DNA of 64,000 bases, taken from contig NZ_CP019511.1 of NCBI RefSeq assembly GCF_002002925.1, positions 3,193,001 to 3,257,000 of the forward strand, written 5' to 3'. A model generated the notes under the pieces. It made no database searches. It saw nothing but the letters and a program-made list of their open reading frames with translations, and was not told the origin of the DNA. Origin of the DNA: Sphingomonas sp. LM7 (GTDB taxonomy: Bacteria; Pseudomonadota; Alphaproteobacteria; Sphingomonadales; Sphingomonadaceae). This document shows, piece by piece, positions 16,990-25,990 of this stretch. Both the position numbers and the translations under genes were made by a program. Within the stretch, counting starts at the first letter, position 1. The number at the start of each line of letters is the position of its first letter.

Positions 16990-18828
16990 TTGAAGCTGAG
17001 CGATTTGCGCATCGAACGCGAACTGGACCGGCGCTGGCTGGCGGGGATGCTGGTCTTCTGGCTGGGCGTGGTCGCCTGGTACGTCTGGCAGCGCCAGGGC
17101 AACATCTATTGGCTCACCCTGGGCGACACCGACGACAATATGCGGCTGATGCAGGTCCGCGCGCTGCTCGCCGGGCAGGGCTGGTATGATCTGCGCCAAT
17201 ATCGCCTCGATCCGGCGCTGGGCGGGTTCGACATCCATTGGTCGCGCATCGTCGACTTGCCGATCGCCGGGCTGATCCTGCTCTTGAAGCCGTTCCTCGG
17301 CACGGCGCAGGCGGAGAAATGGGCGTGCGGGCTCGCGCCGCTGCTCCCGCTGGCCGTGACGATGACCGGGCTGTGCCTCACCGCGCGCCGGCTGGTCGCG
17401 CCCCAGGCCTGGCTGCTCGCGCTGATCATCCTGATGGGGTGCACGTCGACAATGCTGATGTATGCGCCGCTGCGCATCGATCATCATGGCTGGCAGCTCG
17501 CCTGCCTGGCGCTCACCGTCGCGGGCCTCGCCGACCGCGAGCGCGCGCGCGGCGGCGCCACGGTCGGGCTGTCGAGCGCGCTGTCGCTGAGCATCGGGCT
17601 CGAGCTGCTGCCCTATTGCGCGATGGCGGGGGCGATCATCGCGCTGCGCTGGGTGTGGGACCGCGGCGATGCGCGGCGGATGCAAGTCTATGGGCTGAGC
17701 CTGGCCGGCGGCACGGCGCTCGGCTTCGCATTGTTCGCGTCGAACGCCAACCAGGCGCTGCGCTGCGATGCGCTGACGCCGGTATGGTTGAGCGTGATGG
17801 TCGCGGCGGGGGCGCTGCTGTTCGCGTTGTCGCTGGTGAATGCCGGAAATCGCTGGATCCGGTTGGCGCTCGCTGCGGTGGCGGGCGGGGCGATCGTTGC
17901 CGGCTTCGTCCTCCTCTTCCCGCAATGCCTCGGCCGGCCCGAGGGGGTCTCGGACGAACTGGCGCGGACCTGGCTCAACAATGTCCGCGAGGCGCGGCCG
18001 ATCTACAAGCACGCCTTCAAGACCGGCTTCCCGATCGCCGCGCTGCCGGTGATCGGCATCCTCGGCGCCTTGGTCGCCACCTGGCGGGCGCGGCGCAGCG
18101 AGGCGGCGGTGGCCTGGGCGGCGATCGCGCTGTTCACGGCGTTCGCCGCGGCGATGTTGCTGTGGCAGATCCGCGCTGGGCCCGCGGCGCAGATGCTCAG
18201 CGTCCCCGGTGCAACGGCGCTCGCCTGGATCGTCGTGCCGTGGTTCCTGCGGCGCTCGTCGATGCTGCTGCGGGTGTTCGGTTCGGCGCTGGCGTTCCTG
18301 ATCGTCTCGGGGCTGTTCGCAGGGCTGGTCCTGCCCTGGCTTCCCGCCGAGAAGGGCAAGGCCAAGGCGGGGACCGACCGCGTCGGCAAGGCCAATGCCG
18401 CCTGTGCGCGCGTGACCTCGCTGCGGCCGCTCAACGCGATCCCCAAGGCCGTGATGTTCACCCATGTCGACATGGGCCCGCGGCTGATCGTGGTGACGCA
18501 TCATGACGGGATCGCCGGCCCCTATCACCGCAATGGCGCGGCGATCCTCGACGTCCACCACGCGTTCACCGGCCCGGCGAGTGGCTTCCGGCCGATCGCG
18601 GCGCGGCACAAGGCGCAGTATCTGCTGATCTGCCCCGACATGTCGGAGACCACGGTCTATCGCTCGCGCAGCCAGAACGGGTTTTTCGGCCAGCTTTATC
18701 GCGGCCGGGTTCCCAATTGGCTCGAGTCGGTGCCGCTGCCGGAGAAGTCGCCGTTCAAGCTGTGGCGGATCCGCTACGACCTGCCCGACGTTCCGGTCAG
18801 TGCCCCGAAAGCGCCGCCCCGGCGCTGA
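16990..18828 (+). CDS. GT-C-like polytopic membrane protein (putative glycosyltransferase)
   Basis: A 612-residue inner-membrane protein with about ten to twelve hydrophobic helices up to residue 460 and a soluble C-terminal domain (about 470-612) containing FTHVDMGPRLI, THHDGIAGPYHRNG and YLLICPDMSETT. The early loop after the first helix has GDTDDNMRLMQVRALL and FDIHWSRIVDL, acidic signatures like the catalytic loop of GT-C glycosyltransferases, and DHHGWQLAC resembles STT3/GT39 relatives. The first codon is TTG at 16990, preceded by AAGGGGA at suitable spacing. It overlaps the convergent marC gene by 32 bp. Transfer of a lipid-linked sugar is inferred, not proved; some database entries of this type carry misleading transporter names. 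Confidence 0.75.
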   Translation: MKLSDLRIERELDRRWLAGMLVFWLGVVAWYVWQRQGNIYWLTLGDTDDNMRLMQVRALLAGQGWYDLRQYRLDPALGGFDIHWSRIVDLPIAGLILLLKPFLGTAQAEKWACGLAPLLPLAVTMTGLCLTARRLVAPQAWLLALIILMGCTSTMLMYAPLRIDHHGWQLACLALTVAGLADRERARGGATVGLSSALSLSIGLELLPYCAMAGAIIALRWVWDRGDARRMQVYGLSLAGGTALGFALFASNANQALRCDALTPVWLSVMVAAGALLFALSLVNAGNRWIRLALAAVAGGAIVAGFVLLFPQCLGRPEGVSDELARTWLNNVREARPIYKHAFKTGFPIAALPVIGILGALVATWRARRSEAAVAWAAIALFTAFAAAMLLWQIRAGPAAQMLSVPGATALAWIVVPWFLRRSSMLLRVFGSALAFLIVSGLFAGLVLPWLPAEKGKAKAGTDRVGKANAACARVTSLRPLNAIPKAVMFTHVDMGPRLIVVTHHDGIAGPYHRNGAAILDVHHAFTGPASGFRPIAARHKAQYLLICPDMSETTVYRSRSQNGFFGQLYRGRVPNWLESVPLPEKSPFKLWRIRYDLPDVPVSAPKAPPRR

Positions 18829-19438
18829 AGCTGGCCCGCAGCCCGTCGATCACGAACTGCGCGGCTAGCGCGGCGAGAAGGACGCCGAGCAGCCGCGAGA
18901 CTACTGCCTCGATCTTGGCGCCGACGACGCGCATGATCGGGCCGGCGATGAGCAGCGCGAGCAAGGTCAGCGCAAGGATCGACGCCATCGCCGCGAGCAC
19001 CACCGCCGAACGCTCGATCCCGTTGTTCTGCGACATCAGCAGCATCACCGATGCGATCGATCCCGGTCCGGCGATCATCGGCATCGCCATTGGGAAGATC
19101 GAGATATCGGCGATCTCGTCGGCGCGGATCTTCTCGGCGCGGTCCTCGCGGCGCTCGGTGCGCTTCTCGAACACCATTTCGAGCGCGATCAGGAACAGCA
19201 TGATCCCCCCGGCGATGCGGAAGGCATTGAGGCTGATGCCGAGCGCCTTGAGCAGTGCCTCGCCGAACAGTGCGAAGCCGAACAGGATCGCCGAGGCGAC
19301 GAGCACCGCGCGCATCGCCATCGCGCGGCGATGGACTGCGCTGGCACCGGTAGTGAGCCCGGCAAAGATCGGCGCGCAGCCCGGCGGATCGATCACCACG
19401 AAGAAGGTGACGAAGGCGGATACGAAGAGTTCGATCAT
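18797..19438 (-). CDS. MarC family integral membrane protein
   Basis: A 213-residue protein with six predicted helices, beginning MIELFVSAFVTFFVVIDPPG (the PPG of MarC family entry helices) and containing NAFRIAGGIMLFLIALEMVF and FPMAMPMIAGPGSIASVML, the second family signature. MarC proteins (UPF0056) are inner-membrane proteins of unresolved function; the old link with multiple antibiotic resistance in E. coli was not sustained. The ATG overlaps the stop of the upstream gene (ATGA), so it is the last gene of the argB-folD unit. Its 3' end overlaps the convergent GT-C gene by 32 bp. Confidence 0.9.
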   Translation of the reverse strand: MIELFVSAFVTFFVVIDPPGCAPIFAGLTTGASAVHRRAMAMRAVLVASAILFGFALFGEALLKALGISLNAFRIAGGIMLFLIALEMVFEKRTERREDRAEKIRADEIADISIFPMAMPMIAGPGSIASVMLLMSQNNGIERSAVVLAAMASILALTLLALLIAGPIMRVVGAKIEAVVSRLLGVLLAALAAQFVIDGLRASFSAGAALSGH

Positions 19439-20037
19439 CTGGGTGCCGCCACCTTGTTCGAGACCGCCGAAACGAATGTCCTGCCGTCCCAGATCCATGC
19501 ATCGAAGCTGCGTGCTCCGGCAGCACTGACTTCCCAGTGCCAGAGCAGCGTGCCGTCGGGCGACTGGCCGTCGCCGGCCTTGTCGCCCAACGGCGCCATC
19601 GGGGTCGCGGTCGGCTCGCTGATCGGCGCGCAGGATGCCTTTACCGTCTCGGCCTTGGCCGGCACGGCGCGTGGCTTGGCGAGCGTGTCGCCATGGTCGA
19701 GCTCCCATTTCCACGCGCCTTGCGGCTGCTTGCGCCACACGGTGGTGAAATAGCCGGCGCTCTTCGGCAGGATCCAGGGGCCGGTGTTGATCGCGGTGGT
19801 GCCGTCGCACGAGACATAGCTCTGCGCGGGCCACCATTGCACCGCGACCGGCGGGTTCTTGTCCGGAAGCGCCTTCTGGACCTTTTCCGGCTGCGGCAGG
19901 AACAGGATTGCGTCGTCGGTGGCGAACTTGCGGAAGGCGGTCCACTGCCCCTCAGCCTGCGCGGCGCGGCGGAATGCCTCTTCGGCATCGACTGCGGTCG
20001 TCTCGGGGTCCGTGGCGAGCAGCAGCAGCGCCAGCAT
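19435..20037 (-). CDS. Exported hypothetical protein
   Basis: A 200-residue protein starting [20 protein letters not shown], a very short hydrophobic leader lacking a positive n-region, then a soluble domain. AFRRAAQAEGQWTAFRKFAT and DDAILFLPQPEKVQ at residues 21-55 recall the opening helix of SnoaL/DUF4440-like NTF2 folds, and WKWELDHGDTLAKP plus FDAWIWDGRTF supply the Trp-rich strands expected there. I cannot name the family with certainty and infer no activity. It is translationally coupled on both sides: TGATG with folD upstream and ATGA with marC downstream. Confidence 0.72.
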   Translation of the reverse strand: MLALLLLATDPETTAVDAEEAFRRAAQAEGQWTAFRKFATDDAILFLPQPEKVQKALPDKNPPVAVQWWPAQSYVSCDGTTAINTGPWILPKSAGYFTTVWRKQPQGAWKWELDHGDTLAKPRAVPAKAETVKASCAPISEPTATPMAPLGDKAGDGQSPDGTLLWHWEVSAAGARSFDAWIWDGRTFVSAVSNKVAAPR

Positions 20038-20912
20038 CAGATCGCCTTTTCGTCGAGTGCGACTCCCGCGCGGCGGTGCGCCGCCACCAGCGTGTTGCGG
20101 AGCAGGACCGCGATCGTCATCGGGCCGACTCCGCCGGGGACCGGGGTGATCGCTCCCGCAACGTTCGCCGCACTGTCGAAATCGACGTCGCCGGTCAGGC
20201 CGGTCTCGGTGCGATTGATGCCGACATCGATCACGGTCGCGCCGGGCTTTAGCCACTCGCCCTTGACGAAGTGCGGGATGCCCACGGCGGCGACGACGAT
20301 GTCGGCGTGGCGCAGATAATGCGGCAGGTTCTTTGTCCGCGAATGCGCGATCGTCACCGTACAGCTCTTCGCGGTCAGCAGCGCAGCCATCGGCTTGCCG
20401 ACGATGTTCGAGCGGCCGATCACGACTGCGTCGAGCCCGGAAAGGTCGCCCAGCCGGTCCTCGAGCAGCATCAGGCAGCCGAGCGGGGTGCACGGCACGA
20501 AGCCGGGCAGGCCGGTGGCGAGGCGGCCGGCATTGACCGGGTGGAAGCCGTCGACATCCTTGTCCGGGCTGATCCGCAGCAGCACTTCCTGCTCGTTCAG
20601 ATGCCGTGGCAGGGGCAGCTGGACGAGGATGCCATCCACTGCCGGGTTAGCATTGAGCTCGTCGACCAGCGCGACCAGCGTCGCCTGATCGGCATCGGCG
20701 GGCAGCTTGTGCTCGAAGCTTTCCATCCCCGCCTCGCGGGTCTGTTTGCCCTTCGAGCGGACATAGACTGCCGAGGCGGGATCCTCGCCGACCAGCACGA
20801 CCGCGAGCCCGGGCGCGCGCCCCGCCGCCTCGCGGAATGCGGGAACGTGTTCGGCGATCCGGGCCCGGAGGCCCGCCGCGAATGCCTTGCCATCGATCAG
20901 TGCTGCGCTCAT
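20037..20912 (-). CDS. folD: Methylenetetrahydrofolate dehydrogenase/cyclohydrolase FolD
   Basis: Bifunctional cytoplasmic enzyme that interconverts 5,10-methylene-, methenyl- and 10-formyl-tetrahydrofolate using NADP. At 291 aa it has normal length. Family motifs are all present: [17 protein letters not shown] with the substrate-site Tyr and catalytic Lys (about residues 43-56), [35 protein letters not shown], and the nucleotide-binding [17 protein letters not shown]. The C-terminus carries [15 protein letters not shown]. The start overlaps the end of the DUF167 gene (ATGA). It supplies one-carbon units for purine, thymidylate and methionine synthesis. Confidence 0.97.
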   Translation of the reverse strand: MSAALIDGKAFAAGLRARIAEHVPAFREAAGRAPGLAVVLVGEDPASAVYVRSKGKQTREAGMESFEHKLPADADQATLVALVDELNANPAVDGILVQLPLPRHLNEQEVLLRISPDKDVDGFHPVNAGRLATGLPGFVPCTPLGCLMLLEDRLGDLSGLDAVVIGRSNIVGKPMAALLTAKSCTVTIAHSRTKNLPHYLRHADIVVAAVGIPHFVKGEWLKPGATVIDVGINRTETGLTGDVDFDSAANVAGAITPVPGGVGPMTIAVLLRNTLVAAHRRAGVALDEKAI

Positions 20913-21223
20913 GGCACGCGTCCATAGAGACTGGCGGCGATCTTCGCCAGCGCGTCCGGATCGCCGGCGACGGCCAATCGCTTGAGCCGCGCAGTATCGC
21001 CTGCAATCAGCGTCACGGCGCGCTTGGGAACGTCGAATGCCTTGGCCACCAGCGGCACCAGAGCCGCGTTCGCTGCGCCTTCCACCGGCGGCGCAGCCAG
21101 CCGCGCGGCGAAATGTTCGTCGGTGCCCGCGGCGAAGCCATCGCGTGAGGCACGCGGCGTCACGCGCACGGCAATCTCGATCCCGTCAGGGCGCAGCGTC
21201 CACGCCGCGCCCGTACGGCTCAG
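20909..21223 (-). CDS. DUF167/YggU family protein, probable CTG start
   Basis: Small cytoplasmic protein of the DUF167 (YggU) family, function unknown. Core motifs are [11 protein letters not shown] and [20 protein letters not shown]. The nearest conventional start is GTG at 21169 (86 aa), but that removes the first beta strand. The frame is open a further 18 codons to CTG at 21223, giving 104 aa starting [19 protein letters not shown], which aligns with the N-terminus of E. coli YggU (96 aa). That CTG overlaps the yggT stop as CTGA, the same geometry as the ATGA overlaps elsewhere in this operon. No ATG, GTG or TTG lies between. I therefore give the longer span and flag the start as unconfirmed. 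Confidence 0.8.
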   Translation of the reverse strand: MSRTGAAWTLRPDGIEIAVRVTPRASRDGFAAGTDEHFAARLAAPPVEGAANAALVPLVAKAFDVPKRAVTLIAGDTARLKRLAVAGDPDALAKIAASLYGRVP

Positions 21224-21522
21224 AGCTGCCCGCCCAGCGCGATGCGATAGAGCGCCGGCAACACGGCCTGCTGGAGAATCAGCAGGATCACCAGCACCAC
21301 CATCGGCGAGAGGTCGAGTCCGCCGAAATCGGGCAGCACGCGCCGGATCGGGCGATAGATCGGATCGGTCATCTTCTGCAGCGCGCGCCAGATCGCGCCG
21401 ACATACTCATTGTGCGTATTGATCACGTTGAACGCCAGCAGCCAGGACAGGATGGCCTGGACGATGATGATCCACCAGACGACGGTCAGGATGATTCGAA
21501 GGATGTCGAGGATCAGGATCAA
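21220..21522 (-). CDS. YggT family membrane protein
   Basis: A 100-residue inner-membrane protein with two long hydrophobic helices (about residues 3-28 and 72-92) flanking a conserved loop. Family motifs are WWIIIVQAILSWLLAFNVIN, and MTDPIYRPIRRVLPDFGGLDLSPMV, where the PIYRPIRR stretch is diagnostic. YggT proteins have been connected with osmotic or ion stress tolerance and, in some bacteria, with cell-envelope or division processes; no activity is established. It lies 45 bp downstream of argB and overlaps the probable CTG start of the DUF167 gene, the usual yggT-yggU partnership. Confidence 0.92.
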   Translation of the reverse strand: MILILDILRIILTVVWWIIIVQAILSWLLAFNVINTHNEYVGAIWRALQKMTDPIYRPIRRVLPDFGGLDLSPMVVLVILLILQQAVLPALYRIALGGQL

Positions 21523-21567
21523 GCCCGGTGCTCCGAAAGAGGATATGGTGCCTAGATAGCGCGTCGA

Positions 21568-22467
21568 TCAGGCGTGGACCAGCGTGCCCGCGCCGCGCCG
21601 GGTGAAGATCTCGAGCAGCATCGCGTGGGGCACGCGCCCGTCGAGAATCACTGCGGCATCGACCCCGGCTTCCACTGCAGCGACGCAGGTCTCGACCTTG
21701 GGAATCATGCCACCCGAAATCGTGCCGTCGGCCTTGAGCGCGGCGATGCCTGCGGGATCGAGGTCGGTCATCAGCTCGCCGGTCTTGTCGAGCACGCCCG
21801 CCACGTCGGTGAGCAGGAAGAAGCGCTTGGCGCCGCACGCGCCGGCGATCGCGCCCGCCATGGTGTCGGCGTTGATGTTGTAAGTGTGACCGTCGGCGCC
21901 GAGCGCGATCGGCGCGACTACCGGGATGAAGCCCTGTGCGGCGAGCGAGCGCAGGATCGACGCATCGACCGACACCGGTTCGCCGACAAAGCCGAGATCG
22001 ACATGACGCTCGATCCCGCTCAGCGGATTGGCGTCGCGGCCTTCCACCTTGCGCGCGGTGACCAGGCCGGCATCCTTGCCCGAAATGCCGACCGCCTTGC
22101 CGCCGGCCTGTCCGATCCAGCCGACGATTTCCTTGTTGATCGATCCGGCGAGGACCATCTCGGCGATCCGCGCAGTCTCGGCATCGGTGACGCGCAGGCC
22201 GCCGACGAATTGCGATTCGACGCCCAGGCGTTTGAGCATCGCGCCGATCTGCGGCCCGCCGCCATGGACGACGATCGGATTGATGCCGACTGCCTGCAGC
22301 AGCACCATGTCTTCGGCGAAGTCGCGCGCCAGCTCGGGATCGCCCATTGCGTGGCCGCCATATTTCACGACGAAGGTCGCGCCGGCATAACGCTGCAGAT
22401 AGGGCAACGCCTCGGTGAGGGTCTCGGCCTTGGCGAGCATCGCGGGATCAGGTGCGTGGTCGGTCAT
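21568..22467 (-). CDS. argB: Acetylglutamate kinase
   Basis: Second enzyme of arginine biosynthesis: phosphorylates N-acetyl-L-glutamate with ATP in the cytoplasm. At 299 aa it has the usual length. Visible motifs are [11 protein letters not shown] (residues 33-43, phosphate-binding Lys), [41 protein letters not shown] and [16 protein letters not shown]. The N-terminal extension of about 25 residues before the kinase core is the type seen in arginine-inhibited hexameric enzymes, so feedback inhibition by arginine is likely. The gene heads the reverse operon that continues through yggT, DUF167, folD, a hypothetical gene and marC. No other arg genes are in the window. Confidence 0.96.
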   Translation of the reverse strand: MTDHAPDPAMLAKAETLTEALPYLQRYAGATFVVKYGGHAMGDPELARDFAEDMVLLQAVGINPIVVHGGGPQIGAMLKRLGVESQFVGGLRVTDAETARIAEMVLAGSINKEIVGWIGQAGGKAVGISGKDAGLVTARKVEGRDANPLSGIERHVDLGFVGEPVSVDASILRSLAAQGFIPVVAPIALGADGHTYNINADTMAGAIAGACGAKRFFLLTDVAGVLDKTGELMTDLDPAGIAALKADGTISGGMIPKVETCVAAVEAGVDAAVILDGRVPHAMLLEIFTRRGAGTLVHA

Positions 22468-22552
22468 CGCGCGCCCTTAGGACAAAGCGCGCGTCAGCCC
22501 AAGCGGTTTGGAAACGACTCCAGAGCCTCAACCCAACGGTGGAAGCGACGCC

Positions 22553-23230
22553 TCAGAGCGACCGCCGGCGATCGAGGAAGCGACCGAGCCCGACGAAGAA
22601 ATAGATCAGCGGCGGGACCAGCACGAGGCTGAGCACGACCTTGGTGAGCATCTGGCCGACAAGCAGCTCGCGGATCGGGAACACGCCGTAGAAAGCGACC
22701 GAGATGAAGATCAGCGTGTCGGCGATCTGGCTGAGCATGCTGGCGACTGCCGCGCGCAGCCACAGCATCTTGCCGCCGCCGCTCTTCAATGCGCTGAAGA
22801 TCGTGACGTTGAGGATCTGCGAGATGCCATAGGCGATGATGCCGCCGAGCCAGATGCGCGGCGTGCCCGACATCATCAGCTCGAAGGCATGGAGACGGTC
22901 GGGCTCCATGCTCGGCGAGGCGGGCAGCGCCAGCACCAGCAACGACAGCAGCACCGACGTAATCAGCGGTATAAAGCCCCACAGCACCAGCCGACGCGCG
23001 GTATCGGGACCGTTGAGCTCGGCGACTGCGCTCGACACTGCGACGAGCAGCAGGAAGGCGAATATCCCGGCTTCGACGGCGAGTGGGCCGACCCCGACCC
23101 AAGTGCCGATCTGCGAGATGGGCCCGAGCGACACCTGCTTGTTGCCGAGCACCCCGGCGATGCAGACCATGCCGCCATAGAAGATCGACAGGAAGAAGAG
23201 CGAGCGCGTGATGTTCGGGCGGATTTCCAT
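22553..23230 (-). CDS. Queuosine precursor transporter (YhhQ/VUT family)
   Basis: A 225-residue polytopic inner-membrane protein with six or so helices. It matches the YhhQ family (formerly DUF165): FFLSIFYGGMVCIAGVLGNKQVSLG near the N-terminus, PRIWLGGIIAYGISQILNV in the middle, and SMLSQIADTLIFISVAFYGVF, with the conserved S-Q-x-x-D-T pattern. YhhQ of E. coli imports queuosine precursors such as preQ0/preQ1 for tRNA modification. It lies 85 bp upstream of argB on the same strand but with no coupling. A GluQ-type enzyme acting on queuosine-containing tRNA-Asp is encoded at 30714-31688. Confidence 0.88.
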   Translation of the reverse strand: MEIRPNITRSLFFLSIFYGGMVCIAGVLGNKQVSLGPISQIGTWVGVGPLAVEAGIFAFLLLVAVSSAVAELNGPDTARRLVLWGFIPLITSVLLSLLVLALPASPSMEPDRLHAFELMMSGTPRIWLGGIIAYGISQILNVTIFSALKSGGGKMLWLRAAVASMLSQIADTLIFISVAFYGVFPIRELLVGQMLTKVVLSLVLVPPLIYFFVGLGRFLDRRRSL

Positions 23231-23364
23231 TGCCGGACGCTAGCGGGAAAGAAGCCGTTGCGAAAGATGCGGTTGCGGCCCCTCTGGCCTGACGGCGCGC
23301 AGTGTGTATGGTCCCGCTTTTGCCGGCCGGATCCTGGGCCGGCCTCGGGGGCGCAGACCGGCGA

Positions 23365-24666
23365 ATGACTCAGTTTCCCATCGGTATCTTCGGCATCGTC
23401 GCGATCCTCGCGATCGCCTGGCTGCTTTCGAGCAACCGCCGCGGGATCAGCCTGCGCGTGGTCGGCTCGGCCTTCGCGCTGCAGGCGGGCATCGCCATCC
23501 TCGTGCTGCGCACCAGCTGGGGACAGGCGGCACTGCATACGCTTTCGAACGGCGTGTCGGCGCTGCTCGGTTATGCCGCGGCGGGCACGAGCTTCCTGTT
23601 CGGTCCGCTGGCCCGGCCCGAGTTGGGCGGACAGAGCTTCGCGATCGCCGCGCTGCCCGTGATCATCTTCTTCGCCGCGCTGGTGTCGATCCTCTACCAT
23701 CTCGGCGTGATGCAGTTCGTCGTCCGCTGGATCGGCGGCGCGATCGAGAAGGTGGTCGGCACTACCAAGGTCGAATCGCTGTGCGCCGCGGCGAACATCT
23801 TCGTCGGTCAGAGCGAATCGCCTTTGGTGATCCGGCCCTATCTGGCGCGGCTGACGCCGTCGCAGCTGTTCGCGGTGATGACTGTCGGCATGGCCGGCGT
23901 CGCCGGGACGATCCTCGCCGCCTATGCCAGCCTGCTCGGGCCGCAGGCGCTGCCCTATCTGCTCGCCGCATCGTTCATGGCGGCGCCGGGCGGGCTGCTG
24001 ATGGCCAAGATCATGATGCCCGACGATCTTGTGCCTGCGAACGGCCAGCTGCCGCTCGGCGACGATCTCGAGGACGAGGCGATCAAGGTCGCCGAGCATG
24101 ATATCGAGGAAGAGCGCGCGGCCAACCTGATCATGGCCGCGGCGACCGGCGCCTCGACCGGCGTCAAGATCGCCGTCGCGGTCGGCGCGATGGTGCTGGC
24201 CTTCGTCGCGCTCGTCGCGCTCGCCAACGGGCTGCTTGCCGGCGCGGGCAATTGGGTGGTCTATGCCAGCGGCAACGCGCCCTGGGCCCAGGCCTGGTTC
24301 GCCGATCTGAGCTTCCAGAGAATCATCGGATCGGTGTTTGCGCCGGTGATGTATCTGCTCGGCATCTCGTGGCACGAGGCCGTCGCCGCCGGCGGGCTGT
24401 TCGGCACCAAGCTGGTGCTCAACGAATTCGTCGCGTTCATCGATCTCGGCCAGATGAAGGATCTCGCCCCGCGCACCGTGGCGATCATCACGTTCGCGCT
24501 GTGCGGCTTCGCCAATTTCAGCTCGATTGCGATCCAGATGGCCGCGACCGGCAGCCTCGCGCCGAACCAGCGCCCGATGATCGCCAAGCTCGGTGTCCGC
24601 GCGCTGATCGCGGGCAGCCTGGCGAACCTGATGTCGGCGGCGCTGGCGGGGCTGCTCCTGCCGTGA
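23365..24666 (+). CDS. Concentrative nucleoside transporter (CNT/NupC family)
   Basis: A 433-residue inner-membrane symporter predicted to import nucleosides with Na+ or H+. The CNT signatures are clear: AANIFVGQSESPLVIRPYL (GQSESP, about residues 150-168) in the first core half, and GTKLVLNEFVAF plus CGFANFSSIAIQMAATGSLAP in the second half, corresponding to the nucleoside- and cation-binding re-entrant segments. Ten or more hydrophobic helices are spread along the chain, with an acidic hydrophilic loop (about 228-252, DDLEDEAIKVAEHDIEEE). I start at ATG 23365; an upstream in-frame ATG at 23302 adds 21 unlikely residues. The next gene starts inside its stop codon (GTGA). Confidence 0.93.
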   Translation: MTQFPIGIFGIVAILAIAWLLSSNRRGISLRVVGSAFALQAGIAILVLRTSWGQAALHTLSNGVSALLGYAAAGTSFLFGPLARPELGGQSFAIAALPVIIFFAALVSILYHLGVMQFVVRWIGGAIEKVVGTTKVESLCAAANIFVGQSESPLVIRPYLARLTPSQLFAVMTVGMAGVAGTILAAYASLLGPQALPYLLAASFMAAPGGLLMAKIMMPDDLVPANGQLPLGDDLEDEAIKVAEHDIEEERAANLIMAAATGASTGVKIAVAVGAMVLAFVALVALANGLLAGAGNWVVYASGNAPWAQAWFADLSFQRIIGSVFAPVMYLLGISWHEAVAAGGLFGTKLVLNEFVAFIDLGQMKDLAPRTVAIITFALCGFANFSSIAIQMAATGSLAPNQRPMIAKLGVRALIAGSLANLMSAALAGLLLP

Positions 24667-25058
24667 GCGTGTTCGTCCTGCTCGCGGCATTCTGTCTGCC
24701 GCCGCCGCCAGGCATGCCAGAGCCTACGCCGCCCAGCGAGGCCGAGAAGGCGCGGGTGATCGCCACGACTTTCAGCAACATCGTGTCCGGGGTGGTGACG
24801 CGCAACGACAACAAGGTGCGCTTCAAGATCCTCAAGGTCTACAAGGGCACGCTGAAACGCGGGCAGGTGATCGATGCCTATCCCGCGCACGGCTTCTATT
24901 CCGATCAGCCCTGCCCGGGCATGATCCCTCCGCTGCCGACCATCAAAGGCGCGACGGGCGTGATTGCGTTCAACGAACTGCCGGCGCCGCTCCAATGGGT
25001 CGAGTCCCGATGGCTGGCGGAGATGAAGCGGACCGGTCTGGTACAGGACCCGCGCTAG
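24663..25058 (+). CDS. Small exported hypothetical protein
   Basis: A 131-residue protein whose GTG start overlaps the nucleoside transporter stop (GTGA), so it is translationally coupled. [20 protein letters not shown] gives a brief hydrophobic leader with a Cys at position 11 followed by a proline run, possibly a signal peptide or lipoprotein-like leader, without a basic n-region. The body has a single small beta-rich domain: [36 protein letters not shown], and YSDQPCPGM. The strand pattern with VYKG resembles the small beta-barrel (NTR/TIMP-like) secreted proteins, but I do not recognise a defined family. It ends in a four-base CTAG shared with the convergent dehydrogenase gene. Confidence 0.72.
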   Translation: MSVFVLLAAFCLPPPPGMPEPTPPSEAEKARVIATTFSNIVSGVVTRNDNKVRFKILKVYKGTLKRGQVIDAYPAHGFYSDQPCPGMIPPLPTIKGATGVIAFNELPAPLQWVESRWLAEMKRTGLVQDPR

Positions 25059-25924
25059 CGCGTCGGCACGGGCTCGGCGCCGGAGTAATCGTAGAAACCG
25101 CGCTTGGTTTTACGCCCGTACCAGCCGGCCTCGACATATTTCACCAGCAGCGGGGCAGGGCGGAACTTGGGGTCGCCGGTGCCTTCGAACAGCACGCGGG
25201 TGATTTCGAGGCAGGTATCGAGCCCGATGAAATCGGCGAGCGTGAACGGGCCCATCGGATGGTTGAGCCCGAGCGTGCAGGCGGCGTCGATGTCGGGGAT
25301 CGTCGCGACGCCTTCGCCGAGCGCGAAGCACGCCTCGTTGAGCATCGGCATCAGCACGCGATTGACGATGAAGCCGGGCGCGTCGTTGGCGTGGACGATG
25401 CGCTTGCCGAGCGACTGACCGAATTTCTCGACCGCGGCGACGGTGGCGTCGGCAGTGGCGAGGCCGCGGATCAGCTCGACCAGCCCCATCACCGGCACCG
25501 GGTTGAAGAAGTGGACGCCCATGAAGCGCGCAGGATCGGGCGCCGCCTGGGCAAGCCGGGTAATCGGAATCGACGAGGTATTGCTGGCAAGGATCGCGTC
25601 CGCGCCCAATGCCTTGCCGACGGTCTCGAAGATCTGGCGCTTGATTGCCTCGCGCTCGGTCGCAGCCTCGATGACGAGGTCGCACGGCGCCATCGCGGCC
25701 AAGTCGCTCACCGGGGTGATCCGTCCAAGCGCCGCCTCGGCGTCGGCGGCGCTGATCTTCTCCTTCTCGACGGCGCGGGCGAGCTGCTTGCCGATACCGG
25801 CCTTGCCTGCCTCGGCGCGCGCCTGATCGACGTCGGAGAGCAGCACGGCGTACCCCGCCTGCGCCGAAACCTGCGCGATGCCCGCGCCCATCTGTCCCGC
25901 GCCGATCACGCCCACCGTCTGCAT
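25055..25924 (-). CDS. 3-hydroxybutyryl-CoA dehydrogenase (3-hydroxyacyl-CoA dehydrogenase family)
   Basis: Cytoplasmic oxidoreductase predicted to interconvert 3-hydroxybutyryl-CoA and acetoacetyl-CoA with NAD(P). At 289 aa it is a stand-alone HBDH rather than a FadB fusion. The Rossmann motif [19 protein letters not shown] is at residues 4-22. The catalytic region has [35 protein letters not shown] (catalytic His) and [18 protein letters not shown]. The C-terminal helical domain holds [20 protein letters not shown] and ends GFYDYSG. It is monocistronic here. A role in butyrate, PHB or fatty-acid turnover cannot be distinguished; no thiolase or crotonase is in the window. Confidence 0.94.
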   Translation of the reverse strand: MQTVGVIGAGQMGAGIAQVSAQAGYAVLLSDVDQARAEAGKAGIGKQLARAVEKEKISAADAEAALGRITPVSDLAAMAPCDLVIEAATEREAIKRQIFETVGKALGADAILASNTSSIPITRLAQAAPDPARFMGVHFFNPVPVMGLVELIRGLATADATVAAVEKFGQSLGKRIVHANDAPGFIVNRVLMPMLNEACFALGEGVATIPDIDAACTLGLNHPMGPFTLADFIGLDTCLEITRVLFEGTGDPKFRPAPLLVKYVEAGWYGRKTKRGFYDYSGAEPVPTR

Positions 25925-25990
25925 CGTCCGTCTCCAATTTCGCTTTGCCGTCCCCTACCGCCCCGCGCGGGGCTCGGCTAGACACTGGAC

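Noticed and set aside
16918..18609. A 563-codon reverse frame opposite the GT-C-like gene
   Set aside because: Arg/Gln/Pro-rich antisense shadow; the plus-strand frame has coherent membrane helices and a good start.
16990..18828. Possible AcrB/RND-type efflux identity for the polytopic protein
   Set aside because: Length (612 aa), helix layout and the acidic first loop do not fit RND pumps; such names in databases appear to be mislabels.
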